Of a stretch of 64,000 bases of DNA, positions 10,362 through 20,973 are shown in pieces. Position numbers and translations under genes: made by a program. The DNA lies in NCBI GenBank assembly GCA_016271365.2, contig CM057459.1, positions 817,901,001 to 817,965,000 of the forward strand, written 5' to 3'. The first letter of the stretch is position 1. Every line of letters starts with the position of its first letter. The stretch comes from Neoceratodus forsteri. Taxonomy: Eukaryota > Chordata > Ceratodontiformes > Ceratodontidae. The notes beneath the pieces are model-generated. The model was not told the origin of the DNA. It worked only from the letters and a program-made list of their open reading frames with translations, and made no database searches.

Positions 10362-11964
10362 ATGATCAGTGACCTCAATAAAAATAGGGTCTGCCTTGGG
10401 TGGGAGGTGGCTGGGGTGGGCAGGAGTCCATATGAAGTGTCAACAGGTAACACTCTCCAGGAGTAAGCTGTGAGGAGGAACAGACATTTACCTTGCAGGC
10501 CTTCTCTGTGTCCACTTCCCAATGTGGGAGTTCAACAGAGCTTGGCGAGAGTGTGCTGGGGGGGTTCTACAGAGGACCTAAGTAGGAAAGAACAGAGAGG
10601 TTTAGGGTTACAATCAAGGTGGGAAGACAGACAAAGGAAAACTTCAGGCCCTCACTGTGCATGCACAGGATTCAGAGGGGAAAGAGAGACAGTAATGGTG
10701 AATGGGGGAGAAACTAAACACAGGTAAGCTCAAATACACCTGAAATTCTTAGCCATCTATGCAGCACAATATACTGTGTCTATCCCACCTAGTACAGCTA
10801 CAGAGGACTAAGAACCTAGAGTGAGTATATTTAACCAATCAGGATGTTCTGCACTAGGGGACGATTTTCTTTATTTTCAGGTTGATTTTGTGGGTGCTGG
10901 TTAGGGGGATGAAGCTGATGGGGCCAAAGGGGATTTGGTGAGGGATTGGGTGTGCTTCCTAAAGACAGTGGAACTTAGGTGGCTGGACTGAATTTGGCCC
11001 ACAGGTGAAAGGAAGGGATTATGTTTTGTAGCAGTCACAACCCTCAGCCACAGGAAACAGTGTGATGTTCACTGAAGCAGGGGTAGAGGAAGGAGGAGGG
11101 TGCCAATGAGGAGGTGGGTATTATGATTTCTCCATTCTTGGGAGGGGGGGAAGGGGTGGTTTCACAGTACAGTGGGTGGGGAGGTATTTATTTCTAATAT
11201 CAGAAATTGCAAATCTTTGTAGAGTCGCAGCAACTTCTCTAGTGGATAAACATTTGCAACATCTCTGTAAGGGATTCAGGGTATAGCAGTCATGTTTAAC
11301 AAAGCTGCATGGAACAGAGGCTTCAGGACTGCATCAGTATTATAGCTGTACTTGAGAAAATTGTGCTTGAGTGGACTACAGATAAGGTAGCATTGGTCAT
11401 GAGATGGGGTGAGTGTTAGACAATTTACTGAGGTAGCGACAAAAAATAGATCTAAAAACCAGTGCAGCATTTGAAGGAACTGAAGAAGTATCTATTATTT
11501 TTTTTTTTATTTAGTTTATCACCAGTCAGGCGGATATAATGTTCGGTGAAAACTGAAGTCCAAGTGACACAAAACATGGATATACTGTATTCTATTGCTC
11601 TGGTGCAGTGCTCATGAACTGATCCCATCACAGAACAAGACCTCGGCTGTCAAAATTTGGCTATTTGTGATATTTCATGTAAATATAGTGAATTAGTAAT
11701 TAAACTGTGAGATGGGGGGGTTAAGTTCTTGGTAATAGAACTGGCAGGAATTTCACTGACCAGACAAAGTGAAACTGTTGTAAAACAGAATATTTAGCAA
11801 GGGAGAAGATAAAGCATAGCTTGACTATAACTGACATAGTGGAATATTAGGAAATATTGTCATATTGCTTATATTTTTCTTTTTAGCACATGCACAAAGC
11901 ACATGCACATGCACAAAGCATGCACAAACCTTGATTGTTGGCATTTTAGGACCCATTTGAAGAC
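10362..11964. other. Unassigned repeat-derived sequence
   Basis: No gene is recognised. The G-rich plus strand up to about 11.2 kb resembles the 3' UTR or leader sequence of the neighbouring minus-strand LINEs. Near 11490-11560 the minus strand ends in CTGGTGATAAACTAAAT followed by A's, resembling the LINE C-type tail. The rest is AT-rich, with a short (CACATG)n-like run at 11885-11925. Confidence 0.35.
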
Positions 11965-12504
11965 GTTGGCCCGGATATTCAAACTACGCCAGCTGTGGCG
12001 CAAGCCTGGGCGCAGCTCAACTTTGTTGTGGGGGTGTGGCCTGGGCGTATTCAGCGGGCTGCGCTATGGCACAGCAGGTTTGAATATCGCACCCTGGCCA
12101 CCCCCACTGTGCATGGCGCAGTGGCACTGCGCCAGCGCAAGTGGCCATAGTGGAGCATGGAGATGCGCTAGCGCAAGTGCCATTGTGCCATGCACAGCAC
12201 CTGCGATATTCAAAAGGGGACATGCAAATGGGCCCATAATTTATGCAAGGTGCACATGGGGCCATTTGCATGTCATTATGGCCCCGTTTGCATCCCATTA
12301 GTATGCAGGTGCGCTGATCCCTGATGACTTGCGCCTGGCGCCCTGCCAGGCAGCAGCCATCAGACGACGCTGCAGCTCGATCATGGCATTTGTCAATGAA
12401 TCCCTTGTCATCTTGGTGTCCAGTGACGGCGTGCTGATCGGGCATTGGTAAGAGCCCCCCGCTCATTATTCTGGTGGTTCAGTAGCCACCTGCCCATCGT
12501 TATA

Positions 12505-12970
12505 TCTGTAAATCATAAAATAAACTTATTACCCCGGTGATCTGGTTACCCTCTTCCTCTACCCACACTGAGCCCTCACCTCCCACAGTCAGCGCCGGAT
12601 GGCAGCACCCCACCGCCTGCCGCCCGCTGCACATGCCGACTGACAGCTCAGTAGGGCTGCATGCCCATTGGTTCACAGCGTGAGCAATGGGTGCAGCCCA
12701 TATCAGACACACATTCCAGATATGTGAATGATTCATATCACATATCTGGAATGTGTAGTATGGAATGAGCTGCTCGCCCATTGGTCTGCCTGTGAACCAA
12801 TGGGTGTGCAGCCTACCAAGCTGTCAGTTGGCGGGCAGCAGGGTGGCAGGTGGTGGTGTGCTTCCACCGCCGCTGACCGGGGAGGAGTGGGGTGGTGGGC
12901 TCAGTGGGTGGGTGGGGAGGGGATACACTAGACCACCAGGGTAACAGGATTATTTTCTGATTTGCAGATG
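12505..12970. repeat. Long imperfect palindrome, arms about 225 bases
   Basis: The two arms (about 12505-12727 and 12738-12970) are inverted copies of each other. The centre pairs CACATTCCAGATATGTGA with its complement around 12733. Outward from there, CCCATTGGTTCACAG, CTGACAGCT, the CCTGCC block, CCACTGAGCCC-like and TTACCC blocks match in order. Arms differ by scattered substitutions and small indels. It could extrude a large hairpin. Confidence 0.75.
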
Positions 12971-13225
12971 CCTGCGATCGGCAGAGTGCGGTCCACTGGA
13001 CCACCAGGAATATTGGACGGGGGTTATTTTACCGATGCCCGTGATCAGGCACATAGCTGTCCACTGACCACCAGGATATTAGAGGGGGTTTTATTTAGAC
13101 AAATGCCCGCGATCGGGCTGCAGGGACCAGGTGATTTAAACAGATGCCCACTATCAGGCACATAGCGGTTCACTGGACCACCAGGGATATTGGGGGGGTT
13201 TAGTTACATGGATGCCCATGATGGG
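12964..13225 (+). repeat. Short tandem array of about 67-base units
   Basis: The block GATGCCCGYGATCRGGC recurs near 12968, 13034, 13102, 13142 and 13209, each followed, in most copies, by CACTGGACCACCAGG-like sequence and a G-run. The core GCCCGCGATCGGGC is itself palindromic. The first unit overlaps the edge of the long palindrome. Confidence 0.65.
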
Positions 13226-13600
13226 GCATGGGGGGGTGCCACCAGGTGTGACAGGAACTCGGGTGGCCACCCACAGGTGGCTAGCTGCCATGTTGCGCCC
13301 TGTAGTGCGGCAGCTCATCTGTGGGTGGCCATCATTTGTTCCTTTTTTTTGGGGCTTAACTTTGTGCAGGAGCAGGTAGGGGTTGCACATGCATGACTCC
13401 GCACATCCGGGCTGAATGTCGGGTTGTGCAGGTTATGCATGGGCACACCCCACCTGTGCCTGCATACAATGCTGATGTACTCCAGGCGCGCAGGTTGTGC
13501 GGTGCACTTTTCCTTTGAATATCAAGCCGGGCGCATAGTGGGATTGCATGGTGCAACACTGTTGCACCATGCACAACCCTTTGAATGTCTGGGCTGTTAT

Positions 13601-14605
13601 GTACTATTTCTGAGGTCCAAACAAAGGGTTACTTTACTGAAAGTGTTGTTTGCAATTATGACTGGTTCTGTGTTTTTTATTTTACTTTGTTTGTATGTTA
13701 ATACAGAGGTGGATTACTTTGCAGGACACTCAGAGATCTAAGGATTACCTCCTTAGATATATATTCCTTGTCAGAACCCATTTTCATTTTAGGGCTTAGT
13801 AGTATAGTGATTCCGATGTATGCACACATGCCTGGGACAAGCTGAATTTGTGCATAAAACCAAATGTGCATACAACCAGAATACCATAGAAATGAATGGG
13901 TGCATAGTGAAATCAATGGGGACCCATTTACAAACATAATTCACATGCTGACAAATACACCTAAACCATCTTAAATGCTATTAAATGTTATTTTAAGCAA
14001 TATGAGAAGTGACAGCCTTTACCATAGCACATATTTTTTTTTTTGCTAAACTGAATACTCAGTGACGCAGACCCACTTCCACTGTAGCAAGCAAGAGTGA
14101 ACGTGTCTTTCAGTGAGTAGCATGAATTTGGAAGTCAGATCCTTTGCTATCAGTTCATCACCCTCTGTGACTTAATCAGAACTGAAAACTAAAAGTAATC
14201 ACTATCACTATGGATTTGGGGGGGCAGGTTTAACTGGGCTTTGGCATTTGTCAGGTGAATAGTGGATTAGCTATGGGGGGACAATCTTGTAGCTGCAAAG
14301 GAATGACAATTGAATGCAACTGTCAAAGAGGAGACACAGACCTTTTGGGGCCCTGCTGGTGAGCATGTCAAGATGAAAAAAAATTTCATATAACCAAAAA
14401 ACTGTGTGCATACAAACAAAATAATTAACATTGCAGGAATAGGGCAAAAATTGAGTCTTCAGTTTTTTATGCATACATCCAGAATGGCATACAAGTGGAT
14501 TCCACTGTATTTATTTAATTATTATTTTTATGCTATGAAATCAGAAGGCAAGTGATCTGGACTTCAAAAACAAGGTATCGTTTACTGAAAAATTAACATA
14601 ATAAA

Positions 14606-14608
<3 letters not shown>
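13601..14608. mobile_element. Possible pogo/Tigger-like DNA transposon remnant
   Basis: The right side near 14470-14512 reads, on the minus strand, TACAGTGGAATCCACTTG followed by a GCCATTCTGGATGTATGC block. The CAGTG start and CCATTCTGG block resemble pogo/Tigger-type inverted ends. A related block (GTGCATACAACCAGAATACC) lies near 13870 in the opposite sense. No transposase frame is visible, and the family name is tentative. Confidence 0.3.
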
Positions 14609-14642
<34 letters not shown>

Positions 14643-14644
14643 TA

Positions 14645-14993
14645 TATATTAGAGGCAAAAACTCCATTTAATGCATTAGTTAGGGTTGTTACACAGTGAC
14701 AAAGTAGAAATTTGGTGTTAGGGTTGAGGACCCCCTCTCCGCCCACCCCCCAACCGGCATTGGGGTGCTCATTGGGATCATCAGACCCAACTCCCCCCAT
14801 GACATGTGTAAAGCAGCAGAAGTATAGGATAATGGAGGTGAGAGTTGGGACCGACGCTCAATGCGCACCCCAATGCTGGTTGGGGTGGGTGGGGGTCCAA
14901 GGGGTTTTCAACCCTAACACCGAATTTCTCACTTTTTATGCTGTGGAACAACCCTAACTAATGCATTAAACTGAGTTTTTTGCCTCTAATTTC
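14645..14993. repeat. U1 palindrome
   Basis: The arms carry GAGGCAAAAACTC, GCATTAGTTAGGGTTGTT, TTAGGGTTG and CCCCAATGC blocks in mirror order, with a loop of about 40 bases near 14800-14838. The same palindrome begins U2, U3, U4 and the remnant at 26.2 kb. Confidence 0.75.
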
Positions 14994-15084
14994 CCTTCTT
15001 TTTGAGAATGATAACGAGAAATAGTGAATGTAATGCAGCGGCGGAGAAAGGGCCCCACGCTCCGGCCATGTGATGTCTTGTGGC

Positions 15085-15440
15085 TTAGTAACAGGAACAG
15101 CAATGCAAACAGAAGCGCTAACAGTGGTGCACATGGTAATGCAAGCACGAATGAGAACAGAAAGGGTAACGCACATGGTGGCGTAGACGGGAATGGTCTG
15201 CCACATGATTTGTTGTCACATAGTAACATGGTGCATGCAAACGGAAATGTCAATGGCCATGGTGACGCAAAGTGAAACAGAAAGAGAAACAGTACTGTAG
15301 ACACAAATGGCAAAAAATAACAGAAACACAAGCGTAAATGAAAACGCAAAGGATAACGCACATGGTGGCGTAGACGTCAACGGTAGGTGAAATGGGTACA
15401 GAACTGCAAGCGTAAAGGGCAACGGTAACAGTAATGTAAG
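15085..15440 (+). repeat. U1 hexamer-periodic array
   Basis: This is degenerate six-base periodic sequence of the form NNNAAY (GGTAAC, GCAAAC, GGAAAT and similar). It keeps plus frames open as X-Asn dipeptides and minus frames open as (Val/Ile)-(Cys/Ser/Thr) dipeptides. The minus frame 15492-15250 enters from unique flank through Met-Gln-Leu-Leu-Gly-Lys. Confidence 0.75.
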
Positions 15441-16792
15441 GGCACAGGCTGGTTTTCCCCAAAAGCTGCATTGAGAAAGACAGTGAGTACAAAGAATGTA
15501 TGCATAATAATGGGTATCGGAGCAGAAAATGAGGACTTGGAATATTAAATAGGTTATATCTCAGGAACGTACGACGAGAAAAATTTAAAAGTCATATGAT
15601 TTATGACTGTCCTGGTTGTTTTGTACTTAGCCCTGTTAGGGCTAAGTGTTTTCTGATGAAAGTCCAGATCTCGTACCGCTTCCGAGATACGGGCCCCTGA
15701 AAGGCACGGCCACGCCGTAATGTTATCCTATGGGAAAAAGAGAAGTTCGGAGTGCCATAACTTTGCCTCCCTGTAATATTTTTTCACCAAACCCTGAAAG
15801 GCACATCTGTGGGCTATTGGCTGTCTTCCCTCCAAATTTCAGGAAAAAAGACCAAACCGTTATTTTGCAGCAGGGTGCCAAAGGATTCCTGTGATGCGCC
15901 GTGTGCCATAATGTTATTCTTTGGGAGAAAACGTCAAATTTGGAGTGCTGTAACTTTGCCGCCATGTAATATTTTTTCAATACAACACTGAAAGGCACAT
16001 CTGTGAGATGTCGGTTATGCCTTCCAAATTTCAGCCCAAAACTCCCAACCGCTCTTTTGCAGCGGAGTGCCAAAGAATTACTGTTATTTTAGAGTAGTGT
16101 CGCAAAGTAGTGTCGCAATTTGAGAAAGCTTTTGCAAAAAATTGTGACACTTTCGTGAGTGTGACACTACTTTGCGAAAGTACTTTTTCCAGAAATCTGA
16201 AAAACATACTTCTGGGGTGTTTTACCCCAAAATAAAGACATGGCTAGCATCCTCAGGGTCCGACTAGGTGAATACAAAAAGAATTAGGTTGCTAGAGGGT
16301 CTCAATTTTAAATGCCAAGCATTTTTCTGATCACTAACTGAAAACAAGATGGCAGATTTGCGACAGTAACAGGGCCATTTGACAGTAAAAAGTGCATTTG
16401 CGACACTGTCAAACTTTTGTTAACTTTTCCCATTGACTTATAATGGGAAATTGTTTTGAATAACTTTGAACCGTTAAATATTTTTCACAAAATCTTTGAA
16501 AGGCACATCGAGACCCCAGCCGCACGCTCCTGAAGATTTTGGGTAGGTCGCACAAACCATGCGAACTCGTAGGTGCGACAGCAGAATTCCAGAAAGCATA
16601 ACGCACGCGGCAGATTACGCTAATAACTCCGCAGCCGGATATCCGACCGGTACGAAACTTGGCAGATCTATGGTTCTTGATCATGTATTCCAAATTTCAA
16701 GTAAATTTGTCAAACAGTTGCAAAGTTATTAAGGTGCAAAATGTTGGGTTTAACATAGAAATGGATCCTCTACCATAATACATATATATATA

Positions 16793-16952
16793 TATGGAAT
16801 ACATGAGGCATGAGGTGATATGGAAAAATTTTCACTCTTAGAGTGACCTCTGAATACCACGAGTGGCAAAGCCACGAGTGAGGTTTCAGAGGTCACTGTA
16901 CAGGACTGAACATATTTCCATATGACATGAGTGCACATCATGTATCCTATTT
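16793..16952. repeat. Palindromic MITE, copy 1
   Basis: The two halves are inverted copies of about 75 bases. Outer ends are GGAATACATGAGGCATGAG and the complement of ATGAGTGCACATCATGTATCC, and the centre is GTGGCAAAGCCAC. It sits in (AT)n and resembles 17167-17330. Confidence 0.7.
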
Positions 16953-17150
16953 ATACAATGGAAATTTCATTGTTGCAAATGTACAATTTGCTTGGCTTGA
17001 ACAGGTTTAGCACGGTTGTGCTGTTTGCACAGATTTAGTGTGAGTGTAATAAATGGCATTTATTTTAACTCCGCTGATGTCATCAGGATTTATTTCACTG
17101 CGGTGAAAATAACTTGTTTTATCTCACTGGAATATGTCTCACCCCATTGT
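16953..17150. repeat. Small element bounded by TACAATGG inverted ends
   Basis: It starts TACAATGG and ends CCCCATTGTATA, which gives short inverted ends next to the palindromic MITEs. The content is not recognised. A longer relative may be 17333-18132 (TACAATAGG ... CCTATTGTGT). Confidence 0.35.
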
Positions 17151-17166
17151 ATAAATATATATATAT

Positions 17167-17330
17167 ATAGGGGATACATGATGGGCATGAGTGTGATATG
17201 GCAAATATTGTCACTCCTGCAGAGTGAGCTCTGGATATCTCCTTGAGTACCCGAGAAGGCATGGTGAGATATCAAGCTCCTGACGCAGGAAGTGATATTT
17301 CCACCAATATGCCCATCATGTATTCGATAT
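17167..17330. repeat. Palindromic MITE, copy 2
   Basis: Inverted halves: GGGGATACATGATGGGCATG at the left pairs with the complement of ATATGCCCATCATGTATTC at the right. GATATGGCAAATATTGTCAC pairs with GTGATATTTCCACC. It is clearly related to the MITE at 16793-16952, with the same outer motif and spacing. Confidence 0.7.
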
Positions 17331-17332
17331 AT

Positions 17333-18132
17333 ACAATAGGCCAAGAGTTTCCAGAAGTTTTGTTATGCTGTCTTGTGTTCTGTTCCTGTTAATGTGTTTG
17401 CTCATTCTGTGTGTGAGCTTTTCTGAATGGGCTGGCAGTGTTATAAACTCTGAGAGACACATGAGTGTGTTTTCAATGCTAAATGAGTTCGTTTTAGATA
17501 GGAATGAGAAACATACTTTATGAAGCTGCATTGTTTAGCAGTCTGGCTGCAGTGAAGTTAAAAGCATCACAGTGATTGTAATGAACTGAGAGGCAGAGTG
17601 TCAGAACAGCTGATACTGTTTTCAGTGGTATTAAGTTAGCTGCAGGCAGAGTGTTCTGTGAAATTGTGCTCTTTTAGGATTCTGGCTGCAGTGAAGTTGA
17701 AATTGTGACAGTAATTGTAATGGGTGAGAATCAGAGTTTGAGGAACAAGTGAGAGTGTGTTTCAATGGTAGTTGAGTTAGCTGCAGGCAGTAGTTTAGAC
17801 TGTTCTGTGAAGCTGTGCTGTTTGGAATTCTGGCTGCATCAAGTTGAGAGCATCACAGTAATGAGCTGGAAGTTGGGGGGGGTAGGTGTGTTTTGTAATG
17901 CTCACTGAGTTAGCTGTAGGCAGCAGTGAGACCTCTCAGGTAGGTCTGCATTTGTGTCTATGGTAACAGCACAGATGTTTCTTTCATGCTGAGGAAAGCT
18001 GCCTAGGGTGATGATATCAGTGACCTTGTGACCTGTGTGTAAATATCTCTATCATCACAGTAGAGCAGAGGGTAAAAATATCACACTGCAGTGGATGATA
18101 CACTGTTTTATCTCACTCATTTACCACTCAGC
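17333..18132. repeat. Repeat with internal tandem of about 143 bases
   Basis: The block TTCTGGCTGCAGTGAAGTTG recurs near 17543, 17682 and 17829, each followed by ATCACAGTRATTGTAATG-like and GAGTTAGCTGCAGGCAG-like sequence. Short inverted ends CAATAGG and CCTATTG bound the segment. No gene is recognised. Confidence 0.5.
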
Positions 18133-18137
18133 CCTAT

Positions 18138-18180
<43 letters not shown>

Positions 18181-18569
18181 TCATGGCAAAAACTCAATTT
18201 AATGCATCAATTAGGGTTTTCCACAGTGACAAAGTGAAGAAATTTGATGTTGGGGTTAAAGTCCCCTTGCACCCCCCATTCGCACTCCCAACCGGCATTG
18301 GCATGTGCGTTAGGGTCATATGTCCTAATTCTCTCCCCATTCCATGTGTAAACAAGCTGAGATGGTGAAGTATAGGAGAATGAGGTGAGAGTTAGGATCG
18401 GCGACCCCAATGCACATACCCGAAGCCAATTGGGGAGGTGGAGTAGAGAGGTGGGAAACTTTCAACCCTAACATCTGATTTCCTTGCTTTTGACACTGTG
18501 GAACAACCCTAACTGATGCATTAAACAGAGTTTTTTGTGATGAATTTCCCTTCTTTTTGAGAATGAGGA

Positions 18570-18579
18570 CTATAAATAG
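18570..18579 (+). promoter_or_regulatory. TATA-like box in U2
   Basis: CTATAAATAG follows GAGAATGAGGA and precedes GTGAATGGAATG. U4 has the same box at 24119-24128 (CTATAAATAG). U1 has a degraded version (AGAAATAG). Conservation in two copies suggests, but does not prove, a promoter that transcribes the hexamer array rightward in U2 and U4. Confidence 0.4.
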
Positions 18580-18594
18580 TGAATGGAATGTGAT

Positions 18595-18632
18595 GGTGGG
18601 TGCACAGGCCCTTCGGGCCCCGTGCTCCCACC
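18595..18632 (+). other. Strong hairpin upstream of U2 hexamer array
   Basis: GGTGGG pairs with CCCACC, GCAC pairs with GTGC, and GGCCC pairs with GGGCC around a TTC loop, giving 15 base pairs in three blocks with small internal mismatches. It lies between the TATA-like box and the array. The other copies keep only parts of it. Confidence 0.55.
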
Positions 18633-18654
18633 ATGTGACTTTTTATCACATAGT

Positions 18655-19735
18655 GACGGTAAGCGCAATGCAAATGCAAATGCAAACGGTTATGCACATG
18701 GTGATGCAAATGTAAATGGTAATGCAAACAGTAATAGAAACAAAAGTGCAAAATTATGCCAAAGTGAACAGTGAGGCAAACGGAGACATAAACGCAATCG
18801 CATACGGAAATGCAACTGGTAACATGCACGGTCACAGTACTGCAATTGGAAATGCAAATGTTAATTATAACAGCAACAATAATGCCAAAGAAAACAGAAA
18901 TGCAAACACAAGCACGTACAGAAACACAAAGTGTAACATGCACGGTGATGGTACCGCAATTGTAAATGCAAATGCTAACGGTGACAGCAACAATAACGCC
19001 AAAGGAAACAGAAATGGAAATTAAACGCAGGTGCATATGGAAATGCAAACCATAATGCGCACGATCATGGTACCGCAATTGGAAATGCAAATGGTAATGG
19101 TAGCAGCAACAATAATGCCAAAGGAAACAGAAATGAAATGCAAAGCCAAGCATCTAAACACAAACCGTAACAAGCACAGTCACAATAACACAAATGGAAA
19201 AGGCAAATGGTAACAGTAACAGCAACATTAATGACAAAGGAAACAGAAACAGAAATGCAAATGCAAGCGCATATGGAAATGCAAACCGTAACGCGCACGG
19301 TCATGGTCCCGCAATTGGAAATGCAAATGGTAATGGTAACAGCAACAATAACGCCAAAGGAAACAGAAACAGAAATGCAAATGCAAGCACATATAGAAAC
19401 GCAAACTATAACATGCACGGTCATGGTAACACAAGTGTAAATGCAAATGGTAATGGTAACAGCAATGATGACACAAACCGAAAGACAAATGCAAATGCAA
19501 ATGGAAGGGCGGCCGCAAATGCAAATGGTAATACACACAGTGTTGCAAATCAAAACGCAGACAGAAACAGTAATGGATACACAAATGATAACAGTAACAC
19601 AAATGCAAGTGCAAACAAAAACGCAAAGGGTAATGCACACAGTTGCGTACACAGGAACACTAACACAAATGGGTACCGAAACGCAAGTAGAAATGCTAAG
19701 TGCAACAGCAAGTGGAGCGCACACCCTGGTTTTCC
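18655..19735. repeat. U2 hexamer array with 120-base higher-order repeat
   Basis: About 1.08 kb of six-base periodic sequence (NNNAAY hexamers). Inside it, a higher-order unit of about 114-120 bases (20 hexamers) recurs. The marker GTACCGCAATT or a variant lies near 18837, 18951, 19070, 19186, 19306 and 19426, and each is followed by AATGCAAATGGTAA and ACAGCAACAATAACGCC-like sequence. Long open frames on both strands (plus 19194-19763; minus 19748-19065 and 19153-18521) are produced by the period. No known protein is recognisable. Confidence 0.8.
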
Positions 19736-20898
19736 CCAACAGCTGCACAGAGAAACACAGTGACTACAAAGAATGTATGCATAGTAATGGGCCTCGGACC
19801 AGAAAATGAGCACTTGGAATACTAAATTGCTTATATCTCAGGAAACATATGACGTAGGAAAAAATTAAAATTTCATGTGATTCATGACTTTCCTGGCTAG
19901 TTTTGCACTTAGCCCCCTAGTGGGGGACTAAACATTTTTCCACTGAAAAGTTCATATCTCGCACCTTTTCTGAGCTACGGGCCCCAAAAGGCATGGCGGA
20001 TGCCACAATGTTAGTCTATGGGAAAAAGTGTCAACAACAGAGTACCGTAACTTTTCATCCCTGCAATATGTTTTCACCAAACCACCAAAAGGCATATCTG
20101 TGGGATGTTGGCTTTCTTCCCTGCAAAATACAGCCCAAAAGACCAAACTGTTCTTTTGCAGCAGGGTGACAAACAATTCCTGTTATTTTGGCCATAATGT
20201 TGCAAAGTAGTGTCGTGATTTGTGACACTTTAGCAAAAAAAATCACGAAAGTGACACAAGCGACACTGCTTTGCAACACTACAGATTACAAAAGTTTGAC
20301 AAACATACTTCTGGGGTGTTTAACCCCCTTAAAAATACATGGCTAGCATCCTCAGGGCTCGACTAGATAAACACAAAAATAATTGTGTCCCTAGAGGGTC
20401 CCAAATTTAAATGCCAAGCATTTCTTTGACCAGTAACTGAAAAAGAAATGGCTTACTCATGACACTACAGGGATCATTTGCGACACTAAAAACTGCATTT
20501 GTGACACTGTCAAACTTGTTGTTAACTTTTCCCATTGACTATAATGGGAAACTTGTTTTTTGAATAACTTTTGAATTGTTTAATATTTTTTCACGAAATC
20601 TTCAAAAGGCACATCGGGGACCCCAGCTGCATGTTCCTTGAAGTTTTCTGATCTGTCGTGCAAACCGTGCTACCTGTAGGCATGAGCAAAGAATGCACAA
20701 AAATGCGTAAATGCACTACTGTATGCCGCTTATTAACTCGTGAACCGTATGTTCAACTGGTATGAAATGTGGCAGATCACAAGACCTATGCTTCTGCTCT
20801 GTACCTGCCACATTTCAGGCAAATATGTCATATGGTGGCAAATTTATTAAGCTGCAAAATTTCACCATTTAACTTTAAATGGGGTACTCAACCCTAAC

Positions 20899-20917
20899 TA
20901 TAGTGGCACTACTGTGC

Positions 20918-20924
<7 letters not shown>
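20899..20924 (+). other. Terminal hairpin of U2 (H1)
   Basis: TATAGTGGCAC - TACT - GTGCCACTATA is an 11-base-pair perfect stem with a 4-base loop, directly preceded by CAACCCTAACT and followed by (AT)n. Six related hairpins with different stem sequences occur in the window. Confidence 0.75.

Positions 20925-20970
<46 letters not shown>
20925..20970. repeat. (AT)n between U2 and U3
   Basis: This is a 46-base AT dinucleotide run at the centre of a very large inverted repeat formed by U2 (left) and U3 (right). Confidence 0.9.

Positions 20971-20973
<3 letters not shown>

Larger units (their letters stand above)
11965..13600. mobile_element. GC-rich element with related ends
   Basis: The left end (GGCCCGGATATTCAAA, about 11967) and the reverse complement of the right end (AGCCCAGACATTCAAAG, about 13600) match with few differences. 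The CATTCAAA/ATATTCAAA motif also recurs inside at 12205 and 13515. GC content is clearly higher than on either side. No transposase is visible. A non-autonomous DNA transposon or composite satellite is likely, but the superfamily is not identifiable. Confidence 0.45.
14609..16790 (+). mobile_element. U-family repeat, copy U1
   Basis: Order left to right: (AT)n at 14609-14637; palindrome with arms 14645-14798 and 14838-14993; the conserved connector TTTCCCTTCTTTTTGAGAATG; a hexamer array at about 15085-15440; a second connector (GGTTTTCCCCAAAAGCTGC ... GAATGTATGCATA); then about 1.2 kb of quasi-repeats built on TAACTTTG...AATATTTTTTCA...GAAAGGCACATC, including a tandem duplication of about 188 bases (15749 and 15937). 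It ends at (AT)n at 16783-16794. The terminal hairpin seen in other copies is not recognisable here. No functional protein is evident. Confidence 0.75.
18133..20970 (+). mobile_element. U-family repeat, copy U2 (longest hexamer array)
   Basis: (GT)n/(AT)n at 18139-18181; palindrome arms about 18183-18345 and 18375-18540; TATA-like CTATAAATAG at 18570-18579; a strong hairpin at 18595-18632; hexamer array 18655-19735; connector GGTTTTCCCCAACAGCTGC ... GAATGTATGCATAG; quasi-repeat block 19850-20880; inverted subterminal CAACCCTAACT (20889-20899); terminal hairpin 20899-20924; (AT)n to 20970. This is the most complete copy. The palindrome-end AGTTAGGGTTG-like motif and its inverse before the hairpin resemble the subterminal inverted repeats of Helentron-type non-autonomous elements. 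Confidence 0.78.

Noticed and set aside
18655..19735. Hexamer array as a CRISPR array or telomere
   Set aside because: There are no fixed repeats with unique spacers, and the units are not TTAGGG. Period and composition fit a degenerate minisatellite.
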